The notes: generated by a model not told the origin, from the letters alone. A stretch of DNA of 64,000 nucleotides from Diphasiastrum complanatum (GCA_029204225.1 CM055095.1:69691847-69755846), one strand, 5' to 3'; shown: positions 34,301 to 43,739, counted from the first letter of the stretch. Program-made: numbers and translations.

Positions 34301-37300
34301 TGTGGAAGAGATTCCACCAATTTCTATTTCATTGCAAAAAAAAACATCCTACAAAAAACAAAAATAATCGTCATTTCATTGCAGAAGACACAAAACAATG
34401 CTAAAACACTTTTACAAAATAATATGCACAAAACATATTAGGAAAAAGTATTCCTCCACTCATCAAAAAGTGATCGATGAAGGTTTTCCACAATTTTGTC
34501 CATAAACTCATTCAACGAGGCCGAGTTAGAACCCTCTCGATCCACCAACCTCAGCACATAATATACAAGCTATAGGACCTCAACCAAATAATCATTTCCA
34601 AAAACAATCCTTTCGAACCAAAGTGCTAGGATACGCTCTCCAATAGCTCACCCATGGACACACAATTGTTAGTGATCACTTGCACCACGTGTTGCACTCC
34701 CACCTCAATGATTGCTACACGTATATGCTCTCCCAACTCAACAGCATTGCCTCATGTGTGGGGCTCTCCAAGTGGCATCACAAGCTACAACCTCTCCCTC
34801 ATGTCATAGAAGATGGTGATGTCAGCAAAGGCAAATGCAAGGTAGCCATTGTTGACTAGAAAAACTAGCATGTACACCTAATGGCTGCCTCATGGTATGT
34901 TCGTTGCCACCCAGCAAGCATAATGCTTTGTCAATATCTGCCCACCTTGTCCTGTGTAGGTGCATTAGGTCATGGCTTGACTCTAGGGCATGATTGTGCT
35001 CTCCTATGGTCTCTCCTAAACACCTCCCATGAATCCCCCCCCCCCTGGCCCCTCTATTGAACTTGGGCTACTACGCTCAATAGGCCCTCCCCGATGAAGT
35101 CTACGATGGCCCTATTAGTTGATGAACTAGGCCGTGATGGGCCAACCCTAGTGCTAGAAAGTGCACCGTTGCTACCCAACCCCTGATCCGATGCCAATAG
35201 AACCTAGCTACCCACTAATTTGTAGCATGGGTGTCAGAATTTGTGATACAAATTCTAGATGAAGATACTAGTCCTACTAGCACTCACACAAAACCAAGCA
35301 TAGAGAGAATTCAGATCATAGGAGAATTGAGCAATTGCTCTAGCATAATAGAATAATGGTGGTGGGGCGCCAGCCTACTTAAATAGTTTCTCTAATGAAT
35401 GAGAAAAGCTAAGAGCCTAAAGCAAATAGCAAAATAGCAAAAGCTAATTGCTAATAATACTACCTATATTTGGTAAAGACCAAAAATGAACTTCTAAGTA
35501 CTAAATAGATCCTAATCTATTTGTAGTGCGCCCACCTCCATGCATAAGCCTTAAAAAACAAATTTACTATAAATAGAATGGCCCCTAGAAATAGCACGCA
35601 GGCATGGCCAAACTATCATTAAGGGGTATCAAATAAACATTAATTCCTAACACTCCCCCTTAATGTTTACTTTGTTATCTATTACTCCTAGAAGTTCTCT
35701 AAACTTCTAAAATTTTTCTTTGCCAAGACCTTTGGTAAAGATATCTGCAACTTGCTCTTCCGTAGGGCAATAGATAAGCTCCACTTCATCACTTTGAATT
35801 TTCTCTCTGATGAAGTGTTGTACTTCAATATGCTTTGTCCTGCTGTGAAAAACTGGAGTTTTCGCCAATTTAATACAACGCATTGACGTACCTTCGGTGA
35901 ATCTTGTACCATATGTAGATCATGTAGAATCCTTCGCAACCATATTGCTTCACATGTTGCACTCATAGTAGCTCGATATTCTACCTCTGTAGATGATAGT
36001 ATGCTGCTTCTTTGAACTCCAAGAGATAGCACCAAAACCAAGACTAAAAACATAACTTGTAGTAGATCCTCAGTCTTCCGCATCTCTAGCCTAATCAACA
36101 TCCACATATCCCTGTAACTTCAAATCATCTTGTTTACCATAGAGAATACCAGATCTCAAAGTCCCCTGGATATATCTGAGTATTCGCTTTGCAGCTTTCC
36201 AATGAATCTGCTTAGGCTTAGCCATAAACTGACTAACCATACTCACAACATAAGCAACATCCGGTCTTGTAGTAGTTACATAGATTAAGCTTCCAACAAG
36301 CTTTCTATATAATGTCTCATCTACATCCTGATCTTCCTCGGCTTTAGTAAGCTTACATCACTATCATATGGTGTAGAAATAGGCTTGCACTCTAATATAT
36401 TGAACTTTTCAAGAAGTTCATGAGCATACTGAGATTGAGAAATAAATAGTCCCTGTGCTACTCTCCATACCTCAATCCCAAGAAAATATTGTAGTGAACC
36501 AAAACCTTTCATATCAAACTCTGAGGAGAGATCTTTCTTGATTCCCTGAATCATACTATGATTTGATCCTGTAATAACAAGATCATCCACATACATCACT
36601 ACAATAACAATATGATTATCCATGATCAAAACATAAAGTGTATGCTCCGAAATACTTCTCTGAAAGCCAAGCTCCTCAAAGTATGTGTCAATTCTCGTGT
36701 ACCACGATTGATCAGGCCTAGTAGCTGACCATTTTGTTCTGCAGTTATTTTGGTGCAAAACGAACACGGCAATTTTAATGTGCGTGGAGGACTAGAGAGC
36801 TTTGAATATGTCACTGTTAAGAATAGTTTTCCTAATCCTCATATTGACAATATTTTTATAGGTTTAAAGAACAGCTATTTTTAACAAAACTAGCATAGTG
36901 ATTCATAGACCGCCTGCATTTGCTCAAAGTTCCATTTTTTTGACTACTACTTCAACATATACAACATAGTTGCAGGGAAACGCGATTCGCGAACCGCAAT
37001 TCTGCGAATCGCGTTTCGAACCACGAAACGTGCAAAAAAAAAAAATTGGGAAAAATAGCTTATGGCTGAAATTTTTTTAGGGGAGCAATGGTCAAACCAA
37101 CGTTTTGCCTCCCATAAGTGCAGTAGATTTGCTCTGGTTCTCAGTAATTGTTAATGCTACAGTTTGAACTTTGGGCTATCAACTCTATGGATGATGATCA
37201 CTTTTGCAATCATTTCACTGGAGATGTGAGTGCAATGTGCATACAATTGGGGGCATAAATATTGGGCCCTTATCGGCGTGCATTTGGACCCCATTTTTAT

Positions 37301-40300
37301 CTAGGGGGGGGGGTCCAAGGGGGGTCCCAATTCCCGAAGCAAAAAGCGAGGTGCAATTGCCCTCACGGTTCTCTGTCTCTGTCCCACTGGAACCATCTAT
37401 GATCGTAACGAACAAGTTAGAGGCTAGTTTTGAATTTTTATCCTTGACAGAAGGTCCAACATGGATTAATGCACCTAAACTGGACCATCCTGTACCCAAA
37501 ACATTCGGCAAACTACACAGTAATAATGAGAAGAGCGAGATCAAAAACTCAATGCTAATGAGTTCCATTTGCCCAACCAAAGGATTTATTTGAGTCCACA
37601 TCCAATTGGTACATAGAAAATTGTTCATCAAAATGTGCAATTTTCTGGCATTTTCTTTAACTGACACTGAGGTCAATGTCTTCTTGAGAAGTGAGAATTA
37701 CGAGCCACCGGAGGGACGATGAGGGAAGAGCAGGGATGAGGGACGAGGCCCGCGGGACGACTTTCCCGCCAACTGACCAGCAGGCCCGGCTCAAAATAAC
37801 AATATTATTTGGGTCGTTTTGTTGGGAATCCATATCGAACAGTCATTTCAAACATTTCTTTCACGTTCAAAACGTGTTTCGATGCAACATTGCTCCTCAT
37901 TTGGCAGATTGATTGTTTGGATAGTACCTCCTAACTTAACTTGGAGCCCACAAGAGCTGTAGTGTATATTTAGCTTCAAATTAGCTTGCTTTGAAGTTCA
38001 ATCATCATTCCTGCAAAGGTCGTCATATTGTTATTAATCTTAAATGATTGATTTCTCTCTTAGCACCATTCCTCTATTTCATACTCAGCATCACCACCAC
38101 AATTAGCCAACAAGAAGGTGCCTGACATGCATACAGAATGTCCATAACAGAAGGTTTCCACTCTTCATCCAAGGTGTTGGAAAGATTTGCATCACAACAC
38201 CTACCCTCTAGATACAAATAAATGTCTAAATGAAGTCAAAGTGTATCACACTCGAACTTCACACTCTTCAGATGATGACAGGAGGCATAACAATAGGAAT
38301 AGAAAACAACTTAACAGGTTAATACCTGGTCAAATGCTTGCCAATTTTCACTACGAGTTTGCTTTTCTTGGGCGAGCTGCATGTGAGAATATGATGGTGG
38401 TGACTTGGCTGACGAAAGATGTGCTTCCCTGCTAGTTGCTGCTTTCAGAGCAGATTTCAGATCTTGAATTTCTTGCCTTTGAGAACGGCATATAGCAGTC
38501 AGCTTCTCATATCTGGCAGTAACTTCTTCTTTTTCAGTTACTGCTTGTTGTAATGCTCCTCTCAGTCCTTCCAAATCCAAATGCGAACTCTCAGCAACCT
38601 TTTGAGCACTTTCGTGATTTACATTTGTAGCACTTTCAAGTTGAGACACAAACTCGTCAAATGCATTCTTGGATGACTTTGAAACTTCAGGAATTCCAGG
38701 ATTAGACCGACGAGGTGTCCTGGCAGACAGTTTCAGTCTGCCCTCATCCTGTTGAAAGCCATCCCGATGACCAACAGTTTCATGACCCCGAATCCCTTGA
38801 TCATCTGCTCGACCCCGGGAATTCTCTAAATCTTGTTGCTTTCTCAGCTCCGTTTGTGTGCCATCTTTACTTGTTACCTCCCCAGTTGGTGAGTTGTTTG
38901 CAGATGCAGACGAACCGTGGAGAGGACTGACATTCCGAGACACCGTAGGGCTTTTAGCTTCCACCATTCTTCCAGTGTCAGAACCATTTTCAGCACTGTG
39001 TTGTTCTTGAGCATACTGGGTCGACCAGAAGGCACCAGCACTACCACCTTCCCTACTTTGAAAAGAACGTCGCTCTACATCCTTGGAAGCCGGGGGAGGA
39101 GGTGCTGTTCTCGAAGGCAATGGATGAGAATTCTTTGCAAGATTGGATAATCCTAGAAAAGCACAAAATTAAACCATGTAAGGATAAGTTGACATGATTT
39201 CACACTACAAAAAATGCTTGTTGCAGAATATACACAACTGGTTCTCACAATATTCAATAACAGTAAATGACGCCATCTTCTTCCTACATTACAACAAAAA
39301 GGGAAATTTCAACTTATGCACTCACCAGCATCCAATAATGTGTGAGTTGATGACTCAACGTTTGATGAAGACAAAGATGGGGGCTTTTCTGGAAAAGACT
39401 TTCGGAAATCACTAGGAAGGGACTCATTCACCCGATGCCAAATCTGCTCATAAAATGCACCATAAATTATGAAATGATTGATCACTGCAATGGCTAAAAC
39501 AATTACCAAAAAAGCATACCAATTTTATACGATCAGGCCATAGAAACTAAGCTGCTCCTTTGTGATAACGTAAGTTTGCTGAATCTGAAACTAACCTAGA
39601 TCAGGAAGATGAAAGGGCCGATCAAGCAAAGCCCTTGCCTGCAAAACATCTGGTCTCGACTCTGGATTCGGTGTAAGCATATCCTTGATGAGTTCTGTGA
39701 TTGTTGAGGAATATCTTGGCATATCAGGTATCTTATAATTGCCATTCAGAATTTGTAACTTGGATTCTCCGTCAAAAGCAGACTTCAGATAGGCAATCCT
39801 GTAAAGAAGGCAACCCAGAGCCTGCATAGATAACAACTTGATTAGATTAAGTTTCAAGGTTCTCAACAACATATCAAACAGAACATCGAGCTTGAACCTT
39901 CAAATTAATGCCCACAATTTTCTCAAATTATGCTTCTTTGGCTTCAGGAATCGTACCCAGATATCAACTTTCTCAGAGATAAGTTCCCTTCTATAGAGAT
40001 CCCACATCTGTCAAGCATCCACAAATAAACCAACACAATTAACATTCTTGAAAAATAAATTAGCAGCATCAAGCAAGCACAAGCTGAATTTATGAATTGC
40101 AATTTTCAGAATTTGATTAATGCAAGGATAGCAATTAGAGAGACTGCTGTTTATATGTACCAACAAGGCAAAAAATTTGCCATTGCCTTTTATCTTTCTC
40201 CTTGAGAAAAGGGCAATGCGTAAGATGGCGCAAGACTAAGTAATTCCTTATGAAAAAGGTCACAACTAGCTACCTCAGGGGAGCGATAAGCTGGAGTAGT

Positions 40301-41294
40301 ATGCTTCCTAATAATATCCTCTTCAACGCCCATCTCCCCGGGCTTGTCAAAACACTTATGGTTGATCGAGGTACTACCAAAGTCACAGAGTTTCCAAAGC
40401 CCATCCGGACCCATCAGAACATTTTCTGCTTTCAGATCCCTGCAGATTCACGAGATCAAGATAAGATTAACCAAACACAAGACACCCTCCTATTAACCAC
40501 ATCCTACATATGTTCATTGTCCGTCTCTGTTCGAGTAAATGCTTGTTTGTTCCCAAAATCTCCCTAGAACTATAAGAAGCTTCTTAGAACAGCCCCCACT
40601 TGTATGAAACACATAGTTGTAAGGTACAGTGGATCTAACAAGAATATATGACTGAATAGAAAATCTCAGTGCTTTGTGCCTACACTATTTTCAGTTAACA
40701 ACATCATGATTCAATCATATCAAAAGGGGATACTGGCTAGCCTCTTTGGTTCTCAACCGGAAATTGCAGAGATCTCACATGCTCACGTTAAAAGCACAGA
40801 CCATCTACAAAGAGTGAGAAAACAGTTTTCAACCTATGTGCTATTGCAGGCGCCTGGCAATGTAGTGCATAAACTGCGTTACATATATCAAGAAATATCA
40901 GGAGCAGCTGTTTTTCTTCGAAGTAACCGGCCCCCCTGCCATCCAGCAAATGCACAAGCGTCTTCTCGCAGTGATCCATCACCAGAAAACATTCCTTCGT
41001 CCTTCCCATGTCATACATTGCCTGAGCATGGAGCATCACAACATTGGGATGACCTCGCAACGATTTCATCACGGCAACTTCTTTGCGCACCAGATCAAGC
41101 GACTCGTCATCATTGCAAATAATGTGTTTTACCGCATACTGCTTGCCTGTAACAGCATCCTTGGCCAGATACACCGAGGAAAATCCACCCTGTGCAATCA
41201 TGCTCCGCACTTGCAATTTGAACGCTCCCACATCTACCGATTTCCCTTCAAGACTCGCCTGATCCTTGGGTATAAACTGCTTTAGGCGCCACAT
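21897..41294 (-). CDS. NAK-family Ser/Thr kinase gene (AAK1/GAK-like), seven inferred exons
   Basis: Spliced gene for a numb-associated-kinase family protein of about 780 residues, a family that in animals and yeast phosphorylates AP-2 and other endocytic adaptors. Inferred exons on the minus strand: 41294-40834, 40439-40274, 40007-39957, 39821-39596, 39484-39326, 39152-38326 and 22355-21897; phases agree throughout. The kinase domain covers residues 29-300: G-loop QGGFSSVY, Lys56 in YAVKH, Glu72, HRDLKAEN (split across exons 1 and 2), DFGSTS at 173, [26 protein letters not shown]. The tail is Pro/Ser-rich with a coiled coil in exon 6 ([20 protein letters not shown] region) and ends QKPMGWAGF. 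All catalytic residues are present and I see no stop or frameshift. Weak points are the start of exon 5 and of exon 7. The last intron is 16.0 kb and full of transposons. The plant role is inferred from family. Confidence 0.88.
22356..23960 (-). other. 3' part of the kinase's last intron, no element recognised
   Basis: AT-rich DNA upstream of the terminal exon. Short frames only, none with a recognisable family. Confidence 0.5.
23961..25793 (+). pseudogene. Ty1/copia B pol fragment in the kinase intron
   Basis: Begins in the post-integrase linker ([18 protein letters not shown] near 24010-24065) and passes an acidic region to RT. RT motifs are [20 protein letters not shown] (near 24520), [21 protein letters not shown]-like shifted remnants, [13 protein letters not shown] (the YVDD active site near 25050), the [20 protein letters not shown] tether, and CKPTSTPYD. 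RNase H follows in several frames ([30 protein letters not shown] near 25600-25660). At least six stops or frameshifts and no gag, protease or integrase. It is close in sequence to element F at 35688-36790 but in the opposite orientation. Confidence 0.9.
25837..25848 (-). promoter_or_regulatory. Primer binding site next to LTR E
   Basis: TGGTATCAGAGC on the minus strand, one base from the LTR end at 25850. Confidence 0.8.
25850..26389 (-). repeat. LTR of copia E family
   Basis: 540 bp with TGTTGG...CCAACA termini (plus-strand TGTTGGCAGTCC to GGTCCCAACA). It follows the RNase H of element E on the minus strand, the position of a 3' LTR, yet a primer site lies on its far side, the position expected for a 5' LTR. 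Confidence 0.75.
26390..27205 (-). pseudogene. Ty1/copia E RNase H and 3' end (detached half)
   Basis: On the minus strand: [20 protein letters not shown] from 27199, then [17 protein letters not shown] with a stop, [29 protein letters not shown], then shifted remnants of the [11 protein letters not shown] and [10 protein letters not shown] motifs to about 26740. This is the C-terminal third of the element whose gag-protease-RT lies at 34320-32155. Those two parts match in order and orientation and are separated by the gypsy and LINE block. About 300 bases between the coding end and the LTR (26390-26700) are non-coding. Confidence 0.82.
27227..27343 (-). repeat. 3' LTR start of gypsy element (truncated)
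   Basis: On the minus strand a polypurine tract AAGGAAGAGGGAA is followed by TGTTAGGGACCCAAC. About 115 bp match the 5' LTR at 30177, with an extra 35-40 bases not in the other copy. Similarity stops after CCACGTGTCATGATC. Confidence 0.8.
27371..28621 (-). pseudogene. Ty3/gypsy chromovirus integrase with chromodomain
   Basis: A 416-codon open frame. It starts in the zinc-binding end of integrase ([12 protein letters not shown]) and runs through the DDE core: [20 protein letters not shown] (first Asp), [20 protein letters not shown] (second Asp), [20 protein letters not shown] (catalytic Glu), then [20 protein letters not shown]. The C-terminal [19 protein letters not shown] and [11 protein letters not shown] motifs follow. 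The end is a chromodomain ([19 protein letters not shown]), which defines a chromovirus. The N-terminal HHCC finger is partly lost where this frame overlaps RNase H (28491-28621), implying a deletion. It is the best-preserved frame of any element here. Confidence 0.94.
28491..29920 (-). pseudogene. Ty3/gypsy reverse transcriptase and RNase H
   Basis: Three frames in series. 29920-29498: [71 protein letters not shown]. 29493-28760: [57 protein letters not shown] (YLDD active site), [25 protein letters not shown], and the RNase H start [15 protein letters not shown]. 28763-28491: [41 protein letters not shown]. Two frameshifts (near 29495 and 28750). No gag or protease precedes RT; the frame begins close to the 5' LTR, so the 5' half was deleted. 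Confidence 0.93.
29921..30177 (-). repeat. 5' LTR (partial) of the gypsy element
   Basis: Minus-strand start TGTTAGGGACCCAAC at 30177, matching the 3' LTR start at 27343. Its end is not visible because the deletion that removed gag probably also removed the primer site. Confidence 0.65.
30178..32155 (+). pseudogene. LINE (non-LTR) 5' fragment: coiled-coil ORF1 and APE endonuclease
   Basis: Non-LTR retrotransposon on the plus strand, entered through a Pro/Leu/C-rich leader (30178-30470). ORF1-like part: coiled coil [18 protein letters not shown] to [14 protein letters not shown], then SWASVLKRG (30504-30725). A frameshift leads to [20 protein letters not shown] and [11 protein letters not shown] (to 31110). 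The APE-type endonuclease follows: [10 protein letters not shown] (from 31267), [26 protein letters not shown], then a deletion and [10 protein letters not shown] (the GDFNA motif, about 31450-31480), [11 protein letters not shown], and [11 protein letters not shown] (SDH motif with Asp to Asn). Stops and frameshifts throughout. The reverse transcriptase is absent; the fragment is joined at about 32155 to copia E. Confidence 0.82.
32155..34320 (-). pseudogene. Ty1/copia E gag, protease and RT (integrase missing)
   Basis: On the minus strand: gag from 34320 ([38 protein letters not shown]), zinc-knuckle region ([16 protein letters not shown] near 33780), and protease ([19 protein letters not shown] near 33560-33510; [20 protein letters not shown]). 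The protease runs directly into the RT start ([40 protein letters not shown] near 33080). GAG-pre-integrase and the whole DDE core are missing. RT continues with [28 protein letters not shown], the YVDS form of the active site (YVDD expected) near 32610, and [15 protein letters not shown]. It ends at [11 protein letters not shown], where LINE sequence begins; RNase H lies at 27205-26700. Confidence 0.9.
34430..35000 (-). pseudogene. hAT-type transposase remnant (DUF659-like)
   Basis: Minus-strand frames contain [17 protein letters not shown] and, one frame over, [20 protein letters not shown] (near 34710-34650), resembling the VVQVVTDN motif of the DUF659 domain of plant hAT transposases. [18 protein letters not shown] follows near 34500. 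Several stops and shifts. No terminal inverted repeats or C-terminal dimerisation motif were recognised. Confidence 0.45.
35001..35231. other. Short unassigned spacer with a C10 run
   Basis: Includes a homopolymer C tract near 35035-35045. No coding or element signal. Confidence 0.3.
35232..35652 (-). repeat. 3' LTR of copia F
   Basis: 421 bp, minus-strand TGTTAGGAATTAATG to CAAATTCTGACA, preceded by the polypurine tract AAGGGGGAG. It lies just past the pol end of element F, as expected for its 3' LTR. Confidence 0.82.
35688..36814 (-). pseudogene. Ty1/copia F RT and RNase H
   Basis: Minus-strand RT starts mid-domain ([20 protein letters not shown]) and has [20 protein letters not shown] (YVDD near 36590), [20 protein letters not shown] and [11 protein letters not shown]. 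The next frames give [20 protein letters not shown] (near 36300), [20 protein letters not shown] and RNase H ([20 protein letters not shown], near 35990), ending at [12 protein letters not shown] at 35690. The polypurine tract and LTR follow. The 5' two thirds are absent. Frameshifts near 36320 and 36105. Same lineage as B. Confidence 0.9.
36815..38325 (-). other. 5' part of the kinase's last intron
   Basis: No element could be named. Two overlapping 130-150 codon frames at 37204-37676 on opposite strands resemble no family. A GC-rich patch sits near 37300-37340. A hairpin at 36978-37016 is listed separately. Confidence 0.4.
36978..37016 (+). repeat. Perfect 13-bp inverted repeat (hairpin)
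   Basis: Arms AAACGCGATTCGC (36978-36990) and GCGAATCGCGTTT (37004-37016) around a 13-base loop. Unusually CpG-rich for this intron. Confidence 0.9.
38326..39152 (-). CDS. Kinase exon 6 (Pro/Ser-rich tail and coiled coil)
   Basis: Acceptor TTCTAG, phase 1, 827 nt. It encodes a Pro-rich start ([15 protein letters not shown]), a low-complexity polar middle, then a coiled coil ([13 protein letters not shown] onward) and SENWQAFDQ. Donor CAG|GTATTA, phase 0, opens the 16 kb intron. Confidence 0.88.
39326..39484 (-). CDS. Kinase exon 5 (post-kinase linker)
   Basis: Contains [14 protein letters not shown] and [13 protein letters not shown]; donor GCTG|GTGAGT, phase 1. The start is uncertain. The acceptor at 39484 (CATTGCAG) keeps frame with exon 4 but adds about 14 residues before QIWHRVN. 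The nearer acceptor at 39443 (ATGAGCAG) gives the expected residues but the wrong phase. Confidence 0.7.
39596..39821 (-). CDS. Kinase exon 4 (C-lobe)
   Basis: Acceptor ATGCAG, then [20 protein letters not shown] and on through [11 protein letters not shown], the conserved [11 protein letters not shown] and FHLPDL. Donor CTAG|GTTAGT, phase 1. Confidence 0.92.
39957..40007 (-). CDS. Kinase exon 3 (51-nt microexon)
   Basis: Acceptor GACAG, then 17 codons [17 protein letters not shown], donor TGG|GTACGA. It supplies the P+1 loop end and the helix-F aspartate, and is too short to appear as an open frame by itself. Both junctions are phase 0 and join SPE to ALGCLLYRI, which is the family consensus. 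Confidence 0.93.
40274..40439 (-). CDS. Kinase exon 2 (catalytic and activation loops)
   Basis: Acceptor CTGCAG, then 166 nt completing R and reading [23 protein letters not shown] with GSTS, and TTPAYRSPE. Donor GAG|GTAGCT, phase 0. Confidence 0.95.
40834..41294 (-). CDS. Kinase exon 1 (start codon, N-lobe)
   Basis: The ATG at 41294-41292 begins [20 protein letters not shown], the usual short lead of plant NAK kinases. It encodes the G-loop, Lys56, Glu72 and hinge ([15 protein letters not shown]). It ends AG|GTTGAA in phase 2, inside the Arg codon of HRD. Confidence 0.93.
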
Positions 41295-41930
41295 GATGAA
41301 CTCTTCTGCTCACTAGTACTTCCAAATTCTACTCAATCTTGACGCTGCTCGCATCAAAAGGGTAGCAGGCAAAATACAAGCAAACCACAGGCGTCTATTC
41401 ACTAACGATGCTCATAGGCGAATCTATCTAAAGGCACAACTGGTGCTCTTGCTGATCCGTTCAAATATAAGAATAGATTTGCTCAAAACAACAGCCTCAG
41501 ATCAAAGACCCAACACCCCTCAATGCCGATAATCAAATCAAACCCCTAAAACAAACTTCTAGATAGACAATCGATGCTCTTACTGCAGCAGTCCAGTGGT
41601 AGATCTGGATCTAGCTTCTGCAAATCCAGAAATAAAAGTGGACAAAGGTGGCATATCACTCCGAAAAAGATGATCCTAAGCTAATCTAAGAAGCAACGCA
41701 TGTTCCAAGATTCTTCAGATGTACGCCCTTGCAGCAACGATTTACCTCAAATGCAACACACAGCGGAGAGAGCAATTTTCCAACAACGCTCAGAGCATCA
41801 CGAAAACAGAAGAAATTAAACGAAGAAGAAGAAGAAGAAAAAGCAAAGAAAGACAGGAAACAAAACGAAGACGAAGGAGGAGGAGAAAAGTACTGCACGC
41901 GTATAGCTTCATTTAGTGCCTTCTTATTCG
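41295..41930 (-). promoter_or_regulatory. Probable 5' UTR and proximal promoter of the kinase
   Basis: Upstream of the kinase ATG. On the minus strand 41800-41900 is a pyrimidine (CTT/TCC) tract, common in plant 5' leaders. No TATA box or start site can be assigned with confidence. Confidence 0.4.
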
Positions 41931-42040
41931 TTAACCTAATTAGGGTATTAAGATAAGCATAGCCTAATTAGGGCAATGAATCATTAGGGTACTAAGATAA
42001 GCATAACCTATTTAGGGTAGTAAGATAATAGGCATGTAGT
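41931..42040 (+). repeat. Degenerate short repeats with TTAGGGTA...TAAGATAA
   Basis: Three imperfect copies of an ATTAGGGTA..TAAGATAAGCATA block. Not telomeric (TTTAGGG arrays are absent). Confidence 0.55.
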
Positions 42041-42198
42041 GGCTTATTATAATGATATCATCCAAAGTAATGGGATGAGTGTGATTTGCAGTGCCATTGT
42101 GCGATGGGCTCCCAAACATCAAAGGGTGGGGAGTTAGTATACCATCTGATTATGACACGATGTTATCCCACTCTCACACCTTTACAGGTTTTCCATAC

Positions 42199-42286
42199 GG
42201 AGAAGTTAATCATGGTGCAAAATATGTTGATCCTCAAGTCATGGAGAAGTTAATCATGGTGCAAAATATGCTGATCCTCAAGTCAT
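42199..42286 (+). repeat. 44-bp tandem duplication
   Basis: Units 42199-42242 and 42243-42286 begin GGAGAAGTTAATCATGGTGC and differ at one base, so the event looks recent. Confidence 0.92.
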
Positions 42287-43739
42287 GTAGTGAATCTCAA
42301 CAAGAGGACGAGCCACTATATCCTTATCATGACTCGACAAACACTTGATAATCCTAGATTTATTCAAACTTTTTCTTGGGGACTGATATTTCTTTGTCAT
42401 CGACGTTTTTATAAATGTTTTACTAAGGCATCAAAGTGTATTTTTATATTACGTGCATGTGGGTCACAAAAATCTAGAAAAAGACTACATAAAAATTTTC
42501 AAAATTTTGTCAACGATTCCATTCATGATATTTACATATATTTAAGATCCCATCAATGCTATGTATTTTAAAGACTCCATATTTTGAGAGTTGAGAATCA
42601 AAATGAATCAAATTTGTAGAAAAAATTGAGGTCCCATTATTAGGTATGTCATAAGTAATCTTTGTCCCCAAACTCAATCTGGATCGTCGATTTATATAAG
42701 ATTTGACTTAACACACATTATAAATAGGTAACAATGATTAACTTTTCGTTAGAACCAGCTTAATTCTAAAAGGTTAAAAAAAATATTTTTGAACCTCCTA
42801 TACGTCATTAGATTTTTCAAATTTACTTTTAGTAGGGTCCAGAATTTCTTGGATATCCTTAGAGGCACATTGGAGGCAAGAGTGGCAGGGCATTTCGGCA
42901 TGTAGGAGCATATTCGTTGTTGTCACTTGCACCCTCATCTGGATAATTTCCAATGTTGAAAACATCATGCTAGTACGCCTTCTCCTCCGTTGAAACTTTT
43001 TTTTCAAATTCTGAACCTCCAAAAACAAATATATCTTTTGTAAGACAAGTATTAAACATTGTCAAAGTTGAGTTAATTTGTGGTTAATTAACATCTTGAA
43101 ATTCTCTTGTCCATTTTTGAAAATGCATTTTGAGAAAGTTCAAAATTAATTGAGCCGATGTTAGACCTTGAAAGATTTTCCTCCTTAGGGTTAGAACCCC
43201 ATATATAGACTTGGATTCATAAACCTTTTTCAAGAATAAGTTGTTTCTTATCTCATAATGTCCAAATATAATTTTCTCACGCATGATGAATTGGTGTATC
43301 ATGCTCGCCCACCCAAGTTCGGTTATCTATAGTCTTTGTTGATAATACCAAGAAGCACAATGTCCAAATATAGACAAAAATGACCACACCATCCAAATAG
43401 CCTCCTGTACTCGCTGTCGGGAGAGGCCACTTCTCATCTAAGGAATGAGTACTCGACGGAATGTCTTGACTTCGAAGGTGCCTTTTCTTAGCTCTTCGAC
43501 GGTTTTCTTAAATCACGTCAAGTTAATCCTTTCGAAAGGTTTCCTAAACCTTGACATGATTGTACTCAACATAAAGCCTCAATGTTAAGCTTTATGTCCT
43601 TGTGAGCCCCTACTCAAGGCCAAGGGCCCTCGAGGACAATAAGCCCTCATCACAAAGCTTTGCCCAATACATGAAAGACTAGTGTTGTGGGTGACATCGA
43701 TGCTCATAAAAAACATTTTAAATAACCAAACATAAAACC
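42287..43739. other. Intergenic, nothing recognised
   Basis: AT-rich to mixed composition. Short frames only, no element boundary. Confidence 0.35.

Noticed and set aside
37204-37676. Opposing ORFs of 129 and 153 codons in the kinase intron
   Set aside because: They overlap on opposite strands, lack recognisable motifs and lie inside an intron; one may be a mirror of the other. No basis to call a gene.
41719-41956. Plus-strand Lys/Glu/Arg-rich ORFs near the kinase start
   Set aside because: They are the complement of a pyrimidine tract in the probable kinase 5' UTR.
41931-42040. Telomere-like TTAGGG repeats
   Set aside because: Only a few spaced copies inside a longer degenerate repeat; no tandem TTTAGGG array.
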